From JBOFFC01 sp051648405 (lineage in GTDB: Bacteria; Planctomycetota; Planctomycetia; Pirellulales; Lacipirellulaceae), in assembly GCA_051648405.1 (NCBI GenBank), contig JBOFFC010000159.1, positions 62,001-126,000 of the forward strand: a stretch of 64,000 nt of DNA, given 5' to 3'. Shown here piece after piece: positions 17,487 through 26,569 of this stretch. Every line of letters starts with the position of its first letter. The stretch's first letter is position 1. Made by a program: the position numbers and the translations under genes. The notes beneath the pieces were generated by a model. That model did not search any database, was not told the origin of the DNA, and saw only the letters and a program-made list of their open reading frames with translations.

Positions 17487-17603
17487 GTTCAAGAAGGCGT
17501 CGGGCTGCCGGCGTGCCACCTCGGTGGATTGCTGCCGTGTCCCACGCAAGCAACCTCCAAAAGCTCCCGCGCTCGCGACACGATCCAAAGAATCGAACCT
17601 GCC

Positions 17604-19307
17604 ATGAATCCCCATCCCGACGCGGGTTTCGAACTCGATGACGTCCTCTTGCGCGCAACGCGGCGGGAAGCCACTCCCGCCGAGCTGCAGCAGCTCGAGC
17701 GCTACTTGCTCGCTTCCGAAGCGGCTCGCGTAGACGCTTGGCGATTCCTGTGCAACGACGCGCTTCTGAGCGAGCACATCAGCGCCAGCCACTTGAACGA
17801 CGAGCTGCGTAATCTGCTCGCCGATTCGACGCCGCGCTCGGCGCCAGGGGTTAAGCGGACCGTTTCGCCGTTGCGACGCGTTCTGAATGCCGTCGATCGC
17901 CACGGCCTGCGGGTGTTCGCGATCGCGGCGAGCCTGATGGTGGCGCTGCTCGTCAACCAGTTCGCGATGCAGTCGAAGGTCGATCGCCTGCACGCCTTGG
18001 CGCTGGTCGCCGAGGGGGCTGTCGATCCGCCGGGTCCGGCGGGAGCGGTTTCCGACGCCGACTCAGGACTCCCTCTCGCCGTGGGGCGAGTCTCGGGGTT
18101 ACGCGACGTCGCCTGGGGGCCAGAACAACGGGCGCTCCGCTTCGGCGACCCGATCCGCCCCGGCCAAAACCTTCGGATCGAATCCGGCGTCGTCGAGTTG
18201 CTTCTAACCAACGGAGCCAAGATCACGCTGGAGGGCCCCGCGGACTTCGAGCCCTCTTCCGCGCTCGAAGCCCACCTAGGCCTCGGGAAGATCGCCGCGG
18301 CCGCGCCACGCACGGCCCGCGGCTACACGGTGTTCACTCCCACCGCGGAGCTCTGCGACATCGGCACGCAGTTCGGAGTCGTCGTCGAGGGTTCCGGCGA
18401 CAGCGAGCTCCACGTCTTCGACGGCGACGTGGTGGCCCGCGCGCGAACCAGCGGCGCCGACAGCAAGCTGCTGCACGCCCGCGAGAACGAGGCGATGCGA
18501 TTCCGCAAAGACGCCGCGGCCCCGGAACTGATCGACGCCCGTTCCGCGGAGTTCGTGCGTTACCTCGTGCCCACCCCTCCCTTGGCGGACCTCCCCCCGC
18601 TTCCCGTCACGAGCGGCCTGGTCGCTTGGTACGACGCAAGCGTTAGCACGGACGCCGAAGTGGGCGAACCCGTCCCGATGCTGCGGGACATCCTAGTCGG
18701 TGACAACGACTATGCGGACGACGCGTGGCAGTTCGACCCGCCGCGTCGTCCAAGGCTGGTGCGGGACGGGCAAGGGCGACCGGCGCTTCGATTCGACGGC
18801 AAGGCAACCTGCCTATCGACGAGCCCAGTCGAAACGGGTGACGCCGAAACAGTGTTCCTGGCGTTCGCCCCCGCCCCGATCGTGTACGCCCAGGCGCCCC
18901 AAGGAAGCACTCTGCTCGCCTACGGTGGCGACCCGCGACTCGAACTGACGCTGGGTCGCGACTTTATCCCACGCGGCGCGATCCTGACCGGAAGCGACAG
19001 TCGCAGCATCGGCGCTGTCCGCGGTTCGGCCCTCGACCCGGGCCAAGTCGCGGTGGTTGGCTTCTCGTACGACAGCACCAGGAACCGCTCCGAGCTGTGG
19101 ATCAACGGGGTCAGTCAGGGGGAGTCCGGCGCGGTTGCGTTGGCCCCCAGCTCGGCAAAGAGGATCCTAGGCGCCCTCGAGGACCAAGGCCTTTCGAGCG
19201 GCTATTTCGGCACGATCTACGAGGTAGTGCTCTACGGACGATCCCTTCCGGCGGACGAAATCGAGCGTCTCCGGGTCTACTTCGACCGAAGGTACGACAA
19301 AGAGTAG
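17604..19307 (+). CDS. Membrane-anchored FecR-domain protein with C-terminal LamG-like domain
   Basis: 567 residues. A cytoplasmic N-terminal ~100 residues, 'EATPAELQQLERYLLASEAAR', resembles the anti-sigma-like head of this family. One membrane segment (~103-120, FAIAASLMVALLVNQFAM) follows, then a FecR domain (~165-290) with 'LTNGAKITLEGPADFEP', 'TPTAELCDIGTQFGVVVE' and 'LHVFDGDVVAR'. The C-terminal LamG/concanavalin-like jelly roll (~345-560) contains 'GLVAWYDASVS' and 'GTIYEVVLYGRSLPADEIE'. It lies 117 bp after the ECF sigma gene; the pair probably forms a sigma/anti-sigma surface-signalling unit. Start at 17604 (MNPHPDAGF) follows a non-coding leader. Confidence 0.88.
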   Translation: MNPHPDAGFELDDVLLRATRREATPAELQQLERYLLASEAARVDAWRFLCNDALLSEHISASHLNDELRNLLADSTPRSAPGVKRTVSPLRRVLNAVDRHGLRVFAIAASLMVALLVNQFAMQSKVDRLHALALVAEGAVDPPGPAGAVSDADSGLPLAVGRVSGLRDVAWGPEQRALRFGDPIRPGQNLRIESGVVELLLTNGAKITLEGPADFEPSSALEAHLGLGKIAAAAPRTARGYTVFTPTAELCDIGTQFGVVVEGSGDSELHVFDGDVVARARTSGADSKLLHARENEAMRFRKDAAAPELIDARSAEFVRYLVPTPPLADLPPLPVTSGLVAWYDASVSTDAEVGEPVPMLRDILVGDNDYADDAWQFDPPRRPRLVRDGQGRPALRFDGKATCLSTSPVETGDAETVFLAFAPAPIVYAQAPQGSTLLAYGGDPRLELTLGRDFIPRGAILTGSDSRSIGAVRGSALDPGQVAVVGFSYDSTRNRSELWINGVSQGESGAVALAPSSAKRILGALEDQGLSSGYFGTIYEVVLYGRSLPADEIERLRVYFDRRYDKE

Positions 19308-19490
19308 CGACGAGCTGGCGCGACGCGATTGCGGGGGCCCCAAGCGGTTGATCGCGAAAACAAGACCTGACTATGATCTACAAGTCCGCACCGCCCGATT
19401 GGGGCGATGCGGCGCGTCGAGCACGACTGCTGGCAGAACTGCCTTCCGATTCGTGTCGCCTTTTCCCGCTCTTCCTAAGCGCCTCTTCCG

Positions 19491-20552
19491 ATGACGATCG
19501 ACCTGCGTAGCCGGAAGGCTTACCGCTCGGCAGGCTTTACGCTTGTCGAGCTGTTGGTCGTCGTGGCGATCATAGCGCTCTTGGTGGGGTTGCTGCTCCC
19601 CGCCGTCCAGGCCGCCCGCGAGGCGGCTCGCCAGGTCGAATGCAAGAGCAATCTGAAGCAGCTTGCCCTCGCAAGCCTATCGCACCACGACGTCCACGGC
19701 TGGTTCCCTACTGGCGGCTGGGGGTGGTATTGGGTCGGCGACGCCGACCGTGGTTTCGGCGTCGATCAGCCCGGGGGCTGGATCTTCAACACGCTCCCTT
19801 ACCACGAGCAGTACAACCTCTACGACGGAGTTTCCGACGGCGACCCGGAGCAGTTGACGCGGGGTCAGCGCGTCGCGGCGGCGGAGGTCGTCCGCACACC
19901 CCTGGCGGTGGTAAACTGCCCGTCGCGTCGCGCGAACGGCGTGTTCCCGATGACCGCCAACGAAGGGGGTGCGAGCGGGTTCTACAACTCGATAACCCCG
20001 CACCACGCCGGTAGAAGCGACTACGCGATCAACTCCGGGCACGTGTACCACCAGTGGCCCCACCTCGAACTGGGCCGCGGACCCCGGAGCTACTTCGAAG
20101 CGAAGACTTGGTCAGCGGCCGGATACTGGGGCGTTGACCAAGCCCCTTTTGACGCCGCGCTCCTAGGCCAACCCGTGATGACCGGCATCTCCTTCGAACG
20201 CAGTACGGTGGCGATCCGCGAGGTGACCGCGGGACTGAGCAAGACGTACTTGATCGGCGAGAAGCACGTCCCCAGCGACTCCTACGAATCGGGTTACGAC
20301 TTCGGGGACAACGAGACGTGGTGCACCGGCTTCAACAACGACAACTATCGCAAGACGGGTCGTGTCGTCGGCGGAGAGATCGTCGAGTGCGCCCCGCTCC
20401 CCGATACCGACTCCGGCCGTGACTCGCACGAAGCACGGTTCGGCTCCGCGCACGCGACCGGATGGAACGCGGCCTTCTGCGACGGCAGCGTCCGCAACCT
20501 GGCCTACGACTTCGACTGGCAGGTCCATCGCGACATCGGCAGCCGGTTCTAA
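19491..20552 (+). CDS. DUF1559 protein with type IV pilin-like N-terminus
   Basis: 353 residues. Prepilin-like signal 'SAGFTLVELLVVVAIIALL', then 'LLPAVQAAREAARQVECKS'. Signature blocks 'WFPTGGWGWYWVGDADRGFG', 'VDQPGGWIFNTLPYHEQYNL' and C-terminal 'HATGWNAAFCDGSVRNLAYD' match the DUF1559 at 14315-15424 closely; shared 'DNETWCTGFNNDNYR' is identical over 15 residues. It follows the ECF sigma/FecR pair by 183 bp and is followed directly by a hairpin terminator at 20559-20589. It is likely a surface or pseudopilus component of unknown role. Confidence 0.92.
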   Translation: MTIDLRSRKAYRSAGFTLVELLVVVAIIALLVGLLLPAVQAAREAARQVECKSNLKQLALASLSHHDVHGWFPTGGWGWYWVGDADRGFGVDQPGGWIFNTLPYHEQYNLYDGVSDGDPEQLTRGQRVAAAEVVRTPLAVVNCPSRRANGVFPMTANEGGASGFYNSITPHHAGRSDYAINSGHVYHQWPHLELGRGPRSYFEAKTWSAAGYWGVDQAPFDAALLGQPVMTGISFERSTVAIREVTAGLSKTYLIGEKHVPSDSYESGYDFGDNETWCTGFNNDNYRKTGRVVGGEIVECAPLPDTDSGRDSHEARFGSAHATGWNAAFCDGSVRNLAYDFDWQVHRDIGSRF

Positions 20553-20702
20553 CAGCCTGTTGAAAAACGCCTTCGTGGCGTTTTTCAACCTCGCCAAGCT
20601 CGCGGCCGAGCCGCTCGCGGCTCGCGAAACCGCGGCGAAAGCGCCACGGTTTCGACGTCGCCTCCCTGCGACCACGCAGCCTGTCGAAAAATCAACAGGC
20701 TG
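20553..20702. repeat. MITE-like element with CAGCCTGTTGA terminal inverted repeats
   Basis: CAGCCTGTTGA at 20553-20563 is matched by its reverse complement TCAACAGGCTG at 20692-20702, giving a 150 bp unit without a gene. A second internal inverted repeat lies at the right end (CAGCCTGT 20677-20684 with ACAGGCTG 20695-20702). The unit starts exactly at the stop of the DUF1559 gene. The arrangement resembles a small non-autonomous element. No transposase with matching ends is in the window. Confidence 0.55.
20559..20589. terminator. Perfect 13-bp hairpin after the DUF1559 gene
   Basis: GTTGAAAAACGCC (20559-20571) and GGCGTTTTTCAAC (20577-20589) are exact reverse complements around a five-base loop TTCGT. 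The GC-rich core with A-run before and T-run after is the shape of a bidirectional intrinsic terminator. It begins seven bases after the DUF1559 stop codon and forms the left part of the MITE-like unit. Confidence 0.65.
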
Positions 20703-20814
20703 CTAAGCGCCGGTGGCGGTGCACGCATTCAGAAAACTGCGATAGCCCACGACTTTCGGACAGCGGCGGGGGCGGGATATTGGTCCCCCCAGGATGTCCG
20801 AATGATGGACGAAC

Positions 20815-20952
20815 AAGAAGACGCCCAAGAAGCAACGCCACACGGCCCAGCGGGTCTACGACCGGCTGGTCGCCGCGCACGCCTTCGAGGGGAGCTACTC
20901 GAACGTCAAGGAAGCGGTCCGCGACTGGCGCCAAGGCAAGCGGGTCGCCTAG
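20815..20952 (+). pseudogene. IS21-family transposase (IstA) fragment
   Basis: A 45-codon frame ending in TAG at 20950-20952 reads KKTPKKQRHTAQRVYDRLV, then AAHAFEGSYSNVKEAVRDW and RQGKRVA. 'PKKQRHTA..V/I..RL....F.G.Y..V...V' is the conserved N-terminal segment of IS21 IstA transposases, after the helix-turn-helix. Nothing of the rest of the transposase, nor of istB, is found. It is a relic lying between the MITE-like unit and the third DUF1559 gene. Confidence 0.65.
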
Positions 20953-21040
20953 CCCGAGGTAATCGGACCGTGCTCTCGGGGATGCTCGCGTGGGGTATGA
21001 TCTCCCGAGCTCGTCCGATTCGCCTCGGAGGGACCACGGC

Positions 21041-22042
21041 TTGTTCGACCTCACCCCGGTTCACCGCCAACGCGCCTTCACGATCGTGGAGCTGATGGTC
21101 GTCGTCGCGATCATCGGCGTGCTGGTGGCCTTGCTCCTGCCGGCGGTGCAGGGGGCAAGGGAATCGGCGCGGGGGGCTGCTTGCCGATCCAACCTCCGGC
21201 AGGTCGCCGTCGGGACGCTGCTGTTCGAGGGAACGCACCGTGAGTTCCCGCAAGGGGGCTGGGGTAGCCGCTGGGTGGGGGTCGCGGGGCGGGGGTCCGG
21301 TGAGAGTCAGCCCGGGGGTTGGGTGTACCGGGTAGCGCCTTACGTCGAAGAAGCCCACTTCTGGACGGCTTCGGCGCCGGCGGACACGTCCTACCTGATG
21401 CGCCCGGCGTCGATCTTCGCTTGCCCCTCGCGGCGGGCGGCTCGCCCGCTCCCCGTTGGTCTGCGATTCCCGCACCAGGCCGCCCCAAAGCCGGGTGGGC
21501 CTCGCGAGGCCGTCGTCCGGGGCGACTACGCGATCAACGCAGGTGCGACTGGGGCGACGCCTCGGCTGGGGCCGTTGAGCCTGGCAGAAGGGGACAACCC
21601 AGCGTACTGGCGCACCGTCGGGACGACGCTCCACTTCAGTGGGATCTCGCACATCCATGTGTCGGCAACGGCGCAGCAAGTCGTCGATGGCCTGACGAAC
21701 ACCTACCTGCTCGGAGAAAAGTTCGTGCCGCCGCGGCACTACGAGTCGGGCGTGTCGAAGGGGGACGACGACACGCTGTATTCGGGCTACGACCTCGACA
21801 ACCACCGATTCGTCCGCAGCGAAGTCCCGGGAGCGACCCTACTCGTCCGCCACTACGCTCCCCACCGGGACTACGACGCCACCGACTCGGTCGAAGAGGA
21901 CGAGGCTCGTTTCGTCGGCTTCGGGAGCCCCCACCCGAGCGGCGTCGCCATGGCGATGGGGGACGGTTCGGTTCGGACCGTGTCCTACGACATCGATCCG
22001 GAGGTTCACGCCAGGGCCGGGCACCGCGACGACGGCGGTTAG
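21041..22042 (+). CDS. DUF1559 protein with type IV pilin-like N-terminus (TTG start)
   Basis: 333 residues from a TTG at 21041, chosen because GGAGGGA lies seven bases upstream; an ATG at 20990 would add 17 unlikely residues. Prepilin-like signal 'QRAFTIVELMVVVAIIGVL' has alanine instead of the usual glycine before the mature F. Then 'LLPAVQGARESARGAACRS', 'EFPQGGWGSRWVGVAGRGSG', 'ESQPGGWVYRVAPYVEE' and C-terminal 'HPSGVAMAMGDGSVRTVSYD'. It is the most diverged of the three DUF1559 proteins in the window. It precedes the ECF sigma/kinase pair by 216 bp. Confidence 0.88.
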   Translation: MFDLTPVHRQRAFTIVELMVVVAIIGVLVALLLPAVQGARESARGAACRSNLRQVAVGTLLFEGTHREFPQGGWGSRWVGVAGRGSGESQPGGWVYRVAPYVEEAHFWTASAPADTSYLMRPASIFACPSRRAARPLPVGLRFPHQAAPKPGGPREAVVRGDYAINAGATGATPRLGPLSLAEGDNPAYWRTVGTTLHFSGISHIHVSATAQQVVDGLTNTYLLGEKFVPPRHYESGVSKGDDDTLYSGYDLDNHRFVRSEVPGATLLVRHYAPHRDYDATDSVEEDEARFVGFGSPHPSGVAMAMGDGSVRTVSYDIDPEVHARAGHRDDGG

Positions 22043-22258
22043 CCAGCGTTGAACCCGCTCGTGCGGACAGCCGCATATCGCGGGTGGGCAGTCGGCGTGC
22101 CCCTGGCTGCGTCACCGTGGCAAAGCCCAACGCGAGGTCGCTATTCGTGCGGCGATGCGCTATCCTGACCGCGTCGCGTCTGTGGGGAATTTCGCCGCGG
22201 TCGGCCTCTATGCCGTCGGTCAACCGCACGCGCGTGAGTACAACTTTTCGAGACGCCC

Positions 22259-22909
22259 ATGGACGAAGTAACCACCGAACCACTGCGGGCCCGCGACGTC
22301 GATACGGCCGACACCGCCGCGTCGGGGCGATCGTTCGCCGAGTTGATGGACGCCCTACGGGGGGGGTGCGACGAAGCCGCCAGCACGATCGCCGAGCTCT
22401 ACACCTCGCACCTGCTGCGAGCCGTGCGCGCGTCGCTGCCACGCGAGATCCGGTCGAAGATCGACTCGGTCGATATCGTGAACACGCTTTGGGGGTCGCT
22501 GCTCACGAAGCGATGGCGCCTCGAAGGGATCCGAGAACCGGCTCAACTCGTCGCGTTGCTAAAGCAGGCCGCCCGCAACCGCGTCATCGACGAGCACCGC
22601 CGCTACACGGCTTACGAGGCCCGCGACTTGCGGCGCGAGGCGGGCTCGCTCGACGCTCCGTCGCCGACGGGAGACCGTACAGCGCGGCGTTTCGCGGTCA
22701 GCGGCAACGACGACACGCCGAGCCAGATCGCGTCGATCCGCGAACGGTGGGCGCTGTTCGTGGTCGCCCTGTCGGATCGTGATCGGAAGATCGTCTCGCT
22801 CCGCATGAGCGGGAAGAGCTACGACGAGATCGCCGACGCCGTCGAAGGGGTCAGTTCGCGCACCGCGCGGCGGGTCGTCGCCGACGCCGTGACTCGTCTC
22901 TCTCAATGA
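22259..22909 (+). CDS. ECF-type RNA polymerase sigma factor
   Basis: 216 residues. Region 2 ('LYTSHLLRAVRASLPREIRS', 'VDIVNTLWGSLL') and region 4 ('LSDRDRKIVSLRMSGKSYDE', 'IADAVEGVSSRTARRVVADA') can be seen, with an Arg/Ser linker between them. This is the planctomycete ECF type that is typically fused or coupled to protein kinases. Its stop overlaps the kinase start (ATGA at 22906-22909), so the two are translationally coupled and probably form one signalling unit. Confidence 0.85.
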   Translation: MDEVTTEPLRARDVDTADTAASGRSFAELMDALRGGCDEAASTIAELYTSHLLRAVRASLPREIRSKIDSVDIVNTLWGSLLTKRWRLEGIREPAQLVALLKQAARNRVIDEHRRYTAYEARDLRREAGSLDAPSPTGDRTARRFAVSGNDDTPSQIASIRERWALFVVALSDRDRKIVSLRMSGKSYDEIADAVEGVSSRTARRVVADAVTRLSQ

Positions 22910-24981
22910 ACCGCTCCGACAGCACCACGAAGGGGTCCATCGACTCGACCCACGGGGGCGTCGCGGGGGGTGACCTCGCCACGGCGCTCCGGCGCGAGCC
23001 GTGGCTGTTGCAGGACCGCTCGGCGTTCCTGGACCTGGTGCAGGCCGACTATCGTCGAGTCTGCGAGCGGGACTCGCCGTGGCCGCCGGACCGGTACTGC
23101 GCGACACTCCCACTCGGCGACCGGTCGTTGCTCTCCTCCGTGCGTAGGATGGTGGAGGTCGAGCGCTTCCTGGCGGAGAACCCGAGCCTCCTGTCGTTCG
23201 CCGAGCCGTCGTGCTGGCCCGCCGAGGGACAGAGCTTCGGCGAGTTCCAACTCGAGACGGAGATCGGTCGCGGGGCGGCGTCGCGGGTCTTCTTGGCTCG
23301 CCAGCCGGCGCTCGGCGGGAGGCGCGTGGTGGTGAAGGTCACCACGCTTGTCCGCGACGAAGCCGTGATCCTCGGTCGAGCGGACCACTGCGGCGTGGCC
23401 CCCGTACACGCCACGGGGCGCGACGAGTCTTCCGGGCTCCACTGGATCTGCATGCCGTTCCTCGGCACGCGGACGTTGCACGACGAGCTACTCGAATCGC
23501 GGGAGCGGAATACCAGACTGCCTGGCCTTGGGGTCGATCGCAGTCTGGCGATCGCCGCGTTGCTGAGCGACGCCCTCGCGTACCTCGAAGGCCAGGGTGT
23601 CTGGCACGGCGACCTGAAGCCGACGAACCTGCTGTTGACCGACGGCGACCAGCCGGTGCTGATCGACTTCAACCTCAGCCAGCGCGACACGTTCGCGCAG
23701 GCGGTCGTCGGTGGGACGCTGCCGTACATGGCGCCGGAGGTGATCCGCCAACTCGACGCGGGAGCGGACTCGAAGCCGACGGCGTCGTGCGCCCGCTCCG
23801 ATCTGTTCTCGTTCGGGTGCCTCCTGTTCGAAATGCTCGCCGGGGAGCCGTGGGTCTCCCCGTCGAGCCCGCGAGTCACGTCGGTGTCCGCGATGGAAGT
23901 GCTCGAACTTCAGGCCCAGGCGCGGGAGGCGTTCGACGATCGACTCGCGCACGCGTTGCCCGAGATCAGAGCGTTCGTGTCCGAGTGCCTTGCGCCGACC
24001 CCCGCGGATCGCCCAAAGTCGTTCTCGGCGGCGAACCGGACAGTCCGCTTGCTCCACGCCCGGCGCGTGCGCGACCGACGGCTCCGCCGCTTGCTAGGCT
24101 ACGCCGCAGCCGTCGTCGTCGCGACCGTCGTCGGCATCGTGACGTTGCGTGTCGCGTCCCCTTCCGAAGCGGACTTAGTCGCCGCGGCTCGCGGTTTCGT
24201 CGCAAAGGGCGCCCATACGGATGCGATTGAATCTCTGAGCCGTTGTGCGGCGGCCGGCGCGTTTGGCCGCGAGGTGCTCTGGCTCAGGGGCCAAGCGCTG
24301 CTGGGGAGCGACCGACCGTTAGAAGCCGCGGCGGCTTTCGTCGAAGCGTCCGCGCTCTCCCCGGAGGCCGCCTCCCTGGCGATGGCTGGGTACGCGTTCC
24401 AGTGTGCCGGCCGCCACGAAGAGGGGGTCACGTACGCACGCCGCGCGATCGAAGCCGGCGACCGCTCCGCCGCGGTCGCCAACAACCTCGCTGCGGGGCT
24501 GCTACGGCGCCTCATCGACCACTTCGACTCGGACGTGTCGCAGGAAGTCGAAGAGCACCTGACGGAAGCGGGGCGGCTCGACCCGACCTCGGACCCGATC
24601 GTGTTCAACAAGCTCCATCACGCGGAGGTGCTTAGGGCTGCCGGAGAATCCGTCGCCTACTCGACGGACGAGCTGATGCCGACCGACGCGCCGTCCGCAA
24701 ACCTTCAGACGCTGCAGCTAGCAGGTCGCTGGATCGCCGCCACTGGATCGGTCCAAGTAGAGCGTTTAGGCGAATGCCGAGCCGTGTACGAAGCCTTGGC
24801 CGAGCGGTTGGAGCAACGAGAGCTGCTCGCGTTGTTGGGCGCTCACGTCGTGCGGCGGCTGGAGCGCATTTCTCCCGAGGCGGCTTCCGTCGATCGTCGG
24901 CGTGGGCGAACGATGGGACGAAGCGAAAGCCACCCCGCGCTCATTGAGCCCAATAAGGAGCAAATAATCCCAACTTTTTGA
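22906..24981 (+). CDS. Membrane Ser/Thr protein kinase (Hanks type) with TPR-like extracytoplasmic part
   Basis: 691 residues. A ~110-residue N-terminal extension precedes the kinase domain (113-385): glycine loop GRGAASRV (121-128), catalytic lysine K144 (VVVKVTT), catalytic loop HGDLKPTN (D236, N241), metal-binding D254 in IDFN (glycine of DFG replaced by Asn) and MAPEV at 275-279. All key catalytic residues are kept. One membrane helix at ~398-416 (YAAAVVVATVVGIVTLRVA) is followed by ~270 residues with TPR-like repeats ('VLWLRGQALLGSDRPLEAAAAF'-like helices). It overlaps the ECF sigma gene by four bases. It may phosphorylate that sigma factor or its regulator, which is inference. Confidence 0.9.
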   Translation: MNRSDSTTKGSIDSTHGGVAGGDLATALRREPWLLQDRSAFLDLVQADYRRVCERDSPWPPDRYCATLPLGDRSLLSSVRRMVEVERFLAENPSLLSFAEPSCWPAEGQSFGEFQLETEIGRGAASRVFLARQPALGGRRVVVKVTTLVRDEAVILGRADHCGVAPVHATGRDESSGLHWICMPFLGTRTLHDELLESRERNTRLPGLGVDRSLAIAALLSDALAYLEGQGVWHGDLKPTNLLLTDGDQPVLIDFNLSQRDTFAQAVVGGTLPYMAPEVIRQLDAGADSKPTASCARSDLFSFGCLLFEMLAGEPWVSPSSPRVTSVSAMEVLELQAQAREAFDDRLAHALPEIRAFVSECLAPTPADRPKSFSAANRTVRLLHARRVRDRRLRRLLGYAAAVVVATVVGIVTLRVASPSEADLVAAARGFVAKGAHTDAIESLSRCAAAGAFGREVLWLRGQALLGSDRPLEAAAAFVEASALSPEAASLAMAGYAFQCAGRHEEGVTYARRAIEAGDRSAAVANNLAAGLLRRLIDHFDSDVSQEVEEHLTEAGRLDPTSDPIVFNKLHHAEVLRAAGESVAYSTDELMPTDAPSANLQTLQLAGRWIAATGSVQVERLGECRAVYEALAERLEQRELLALLGAHVVRRLERISPEAASVDRRRGRTMGRSESHPALIEPNKEQIIPTF

Positions 24982-25109
24982 GATTGCTGTCGGGTCCGTT
25001 GGCCGTTCTTGACTCGGCTCACGACTAAGGGCGAGTTCCCAGCGCACCAGCGCTCTGATTCACCCCGAGGCCGCCGTGCTTGCGCGGTAGGCCGCAGTGA
25101 CCCGACTCA

Positions 25110-26459
25110 ATGCAGCCCCATCTAACCCGTTGGGGTCGCGCTCTGCGATCCTTCGAGGCGCTCGAAGAGCGCTTGGCACTCTCCGCCGCCCCTCCCACGG
25201 TCCTCGCGGTGGCCGTCACGAGCTCGGAGTGGACGCACGCGTTCTTCCAGCGGATCACCATCGACGGGCTCGGCGACCAGTCGGGCTACGTCATCCCGCT
25301 GGGGCCGGGCGAGCAAGCGCGGTCGATCGCGTGGAACAACGTCGATCAGATCCGTATTCGGTTCAGCGAGGACGTACGCGTCGATCGCTCGGACCTGCAC
25401 GTGTCCGGCGTCGTCAACCCGAGCTACGTGGCGTCAGGGTTCCACTACGACCCCCAGACCGACTGGGCCACCTGGACGTTCGCGCAGCCGTTCGGAGTCG
25501 ATCGGTTGATGCTGGACCTCGACGCCGACGGCGCCGACGCCGTGCGTGACCTGCAAGGCAACCACCTCGACGGCGAGTGGGTGAACGGCGCTTGGGCCAG
25601 CGAGAGTGGCGACGGCCTCGCTGGGGGTGACTTCGAGTTCACGCTCAACGTATTGCCAGGTGACATGGCTGGCGAGGCGATCGTCGGTCTGGGGAGCCTA
25701 ATGAGCGTCGAGTACCTGCTGGACTTCGAATGGTTCGAATCCGACTACGAGGCGTACTTCGACCCCGACGGCAACGGGGTCATCGACTTGGAAGACTGGA
25801 ACGACGTCTACGAGCGGCTCGGCGAAGAAATACCGCTCGGCACGCCGGTCGGCGTGAGCAACGACGCCCCTCGGACGACCCACTTCCAAGGGCCCGTCGA
25901 GGTGTGGAGCACCGTCAACGACTACTCGGTGTCGTTGTGGGACGTCTTCGACGATCAAGAGACCCTCGACAACCAACTGACGTACACGGTTCAGAGCGTA
26001 GGCGACCCCAGTGCGTTCGACAGCTACTCGATCAACCCGGCAACGGGACAACTCGTCTTCAACGTCGCGAGCCCCGCGAACGGGGCTTCGACTTCCCCCG
26101 GTAGCACGCACTTCGTCGTGCGTGCTACGGATTCTGCTGGGCAAAGCGTCGAGTCGAAGCTCACCATCGACCTGTACCCCGAGGGTGCACGACCGACGAT
26201 CACTGCCTCTGCCACGCAGGGGCTCGGAGGCGTTTGGACAATCTACGGCTGGATCACTCACCCAGACTTCACGAACCTCGACGATTTCAACGCATTGATC
26301 TGGGGCCCATTTTCCGGCTACGTCTCCGCGGCCGTGGACGGGTACTTCATCTACTCCGCCATCTTCACCCCCGACCTATACGGCGAGTACCTGATCTCGA
26401 CGATTCACCCGCAGACGGGCGTCTCGTCCAACTACGTCTCCGTCGTCATCGGTTGGTGA
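25110..26459 (+). CDS. Surface/secreted protein with LEER-type N-terminal tag, dockerin-like loop and cadherin-like domain
   Basis: 449 residues. The N-terminus 'RSFEALEERLALSAAP' is the planctomycete tag (FE.LE.R..LS) found at the start of many large surface proteins in place of an ordinary signal peptide. A ~150-residue Ig-like domain ('IRIRFSEDVRVDRSDLHVSG') follows. Next comes a dockerin-like part with one good calcium loop (DPDGNGVIDLEDW) inside 'GLGSLMSVEYLLDF...', then a cadherin-like module ('SINPATGQLVFNVASPANG', 'FVVRATDSAGQSVESKLTI'). There is no PEP-CTERM tag. It probably functions in adhesion or matrix. Confidence 0.75.
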   Translation: MQPHLTRWGRALRSFEALEERLALSAAPPTVLAVAVTSSEWTHAFFQRITIDGLGDQSGYVIPLGPGEQARSIAWNNVDQIRIRFSEDVRVDRSDLHVSGVVNPSYVASGFHYDPQTDWATWTFAQPFGVDRLMLDLDADGADAVRDLQGNHLDGEWVNGAWASESGDGLAGGDFEFTLNVLPGDMAGEAIVGLGSLMSVEYLLDFEWFESDYEAYFDPDGNGVIDLEDWNDVYERLGEEIPLGTPVGVSNDAPRTTHFQGPVEVWSTVNDYSVSLWDVFDDQETLDNQLTYTVQSVGDPSAFDSYSINPATGQLVFNVASPANGASTSPGSTHFVVRATDSAGQSVESKLTIDLYPEGARPTITASATQGLGGVWTIYGWITHPDFTNLDDFNALIWGPFSGYVSAAVDGYFIYSAIFTPDLYGEYLISTIHPQTGVSSNYVSVVIGW

Positions 26460-26569
26460 GCCCGATCCCGGCTTGGCGTTCGCGCCGAGGCGAGTAGTGC
26501 CGTTCGGGGTCGCGGGGCAGAACGCTTGGCCCCGGGCGGCATTCCGCAGCGGATCGACGAACCGCGTCA

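Noticed and set aside
20553..20952. An intact IS21 element
   Set aside because: Only a 45-codon IstA segment exists. There is no istB, and the flanking CAGCCTGTTGA repeats do not enclose it.
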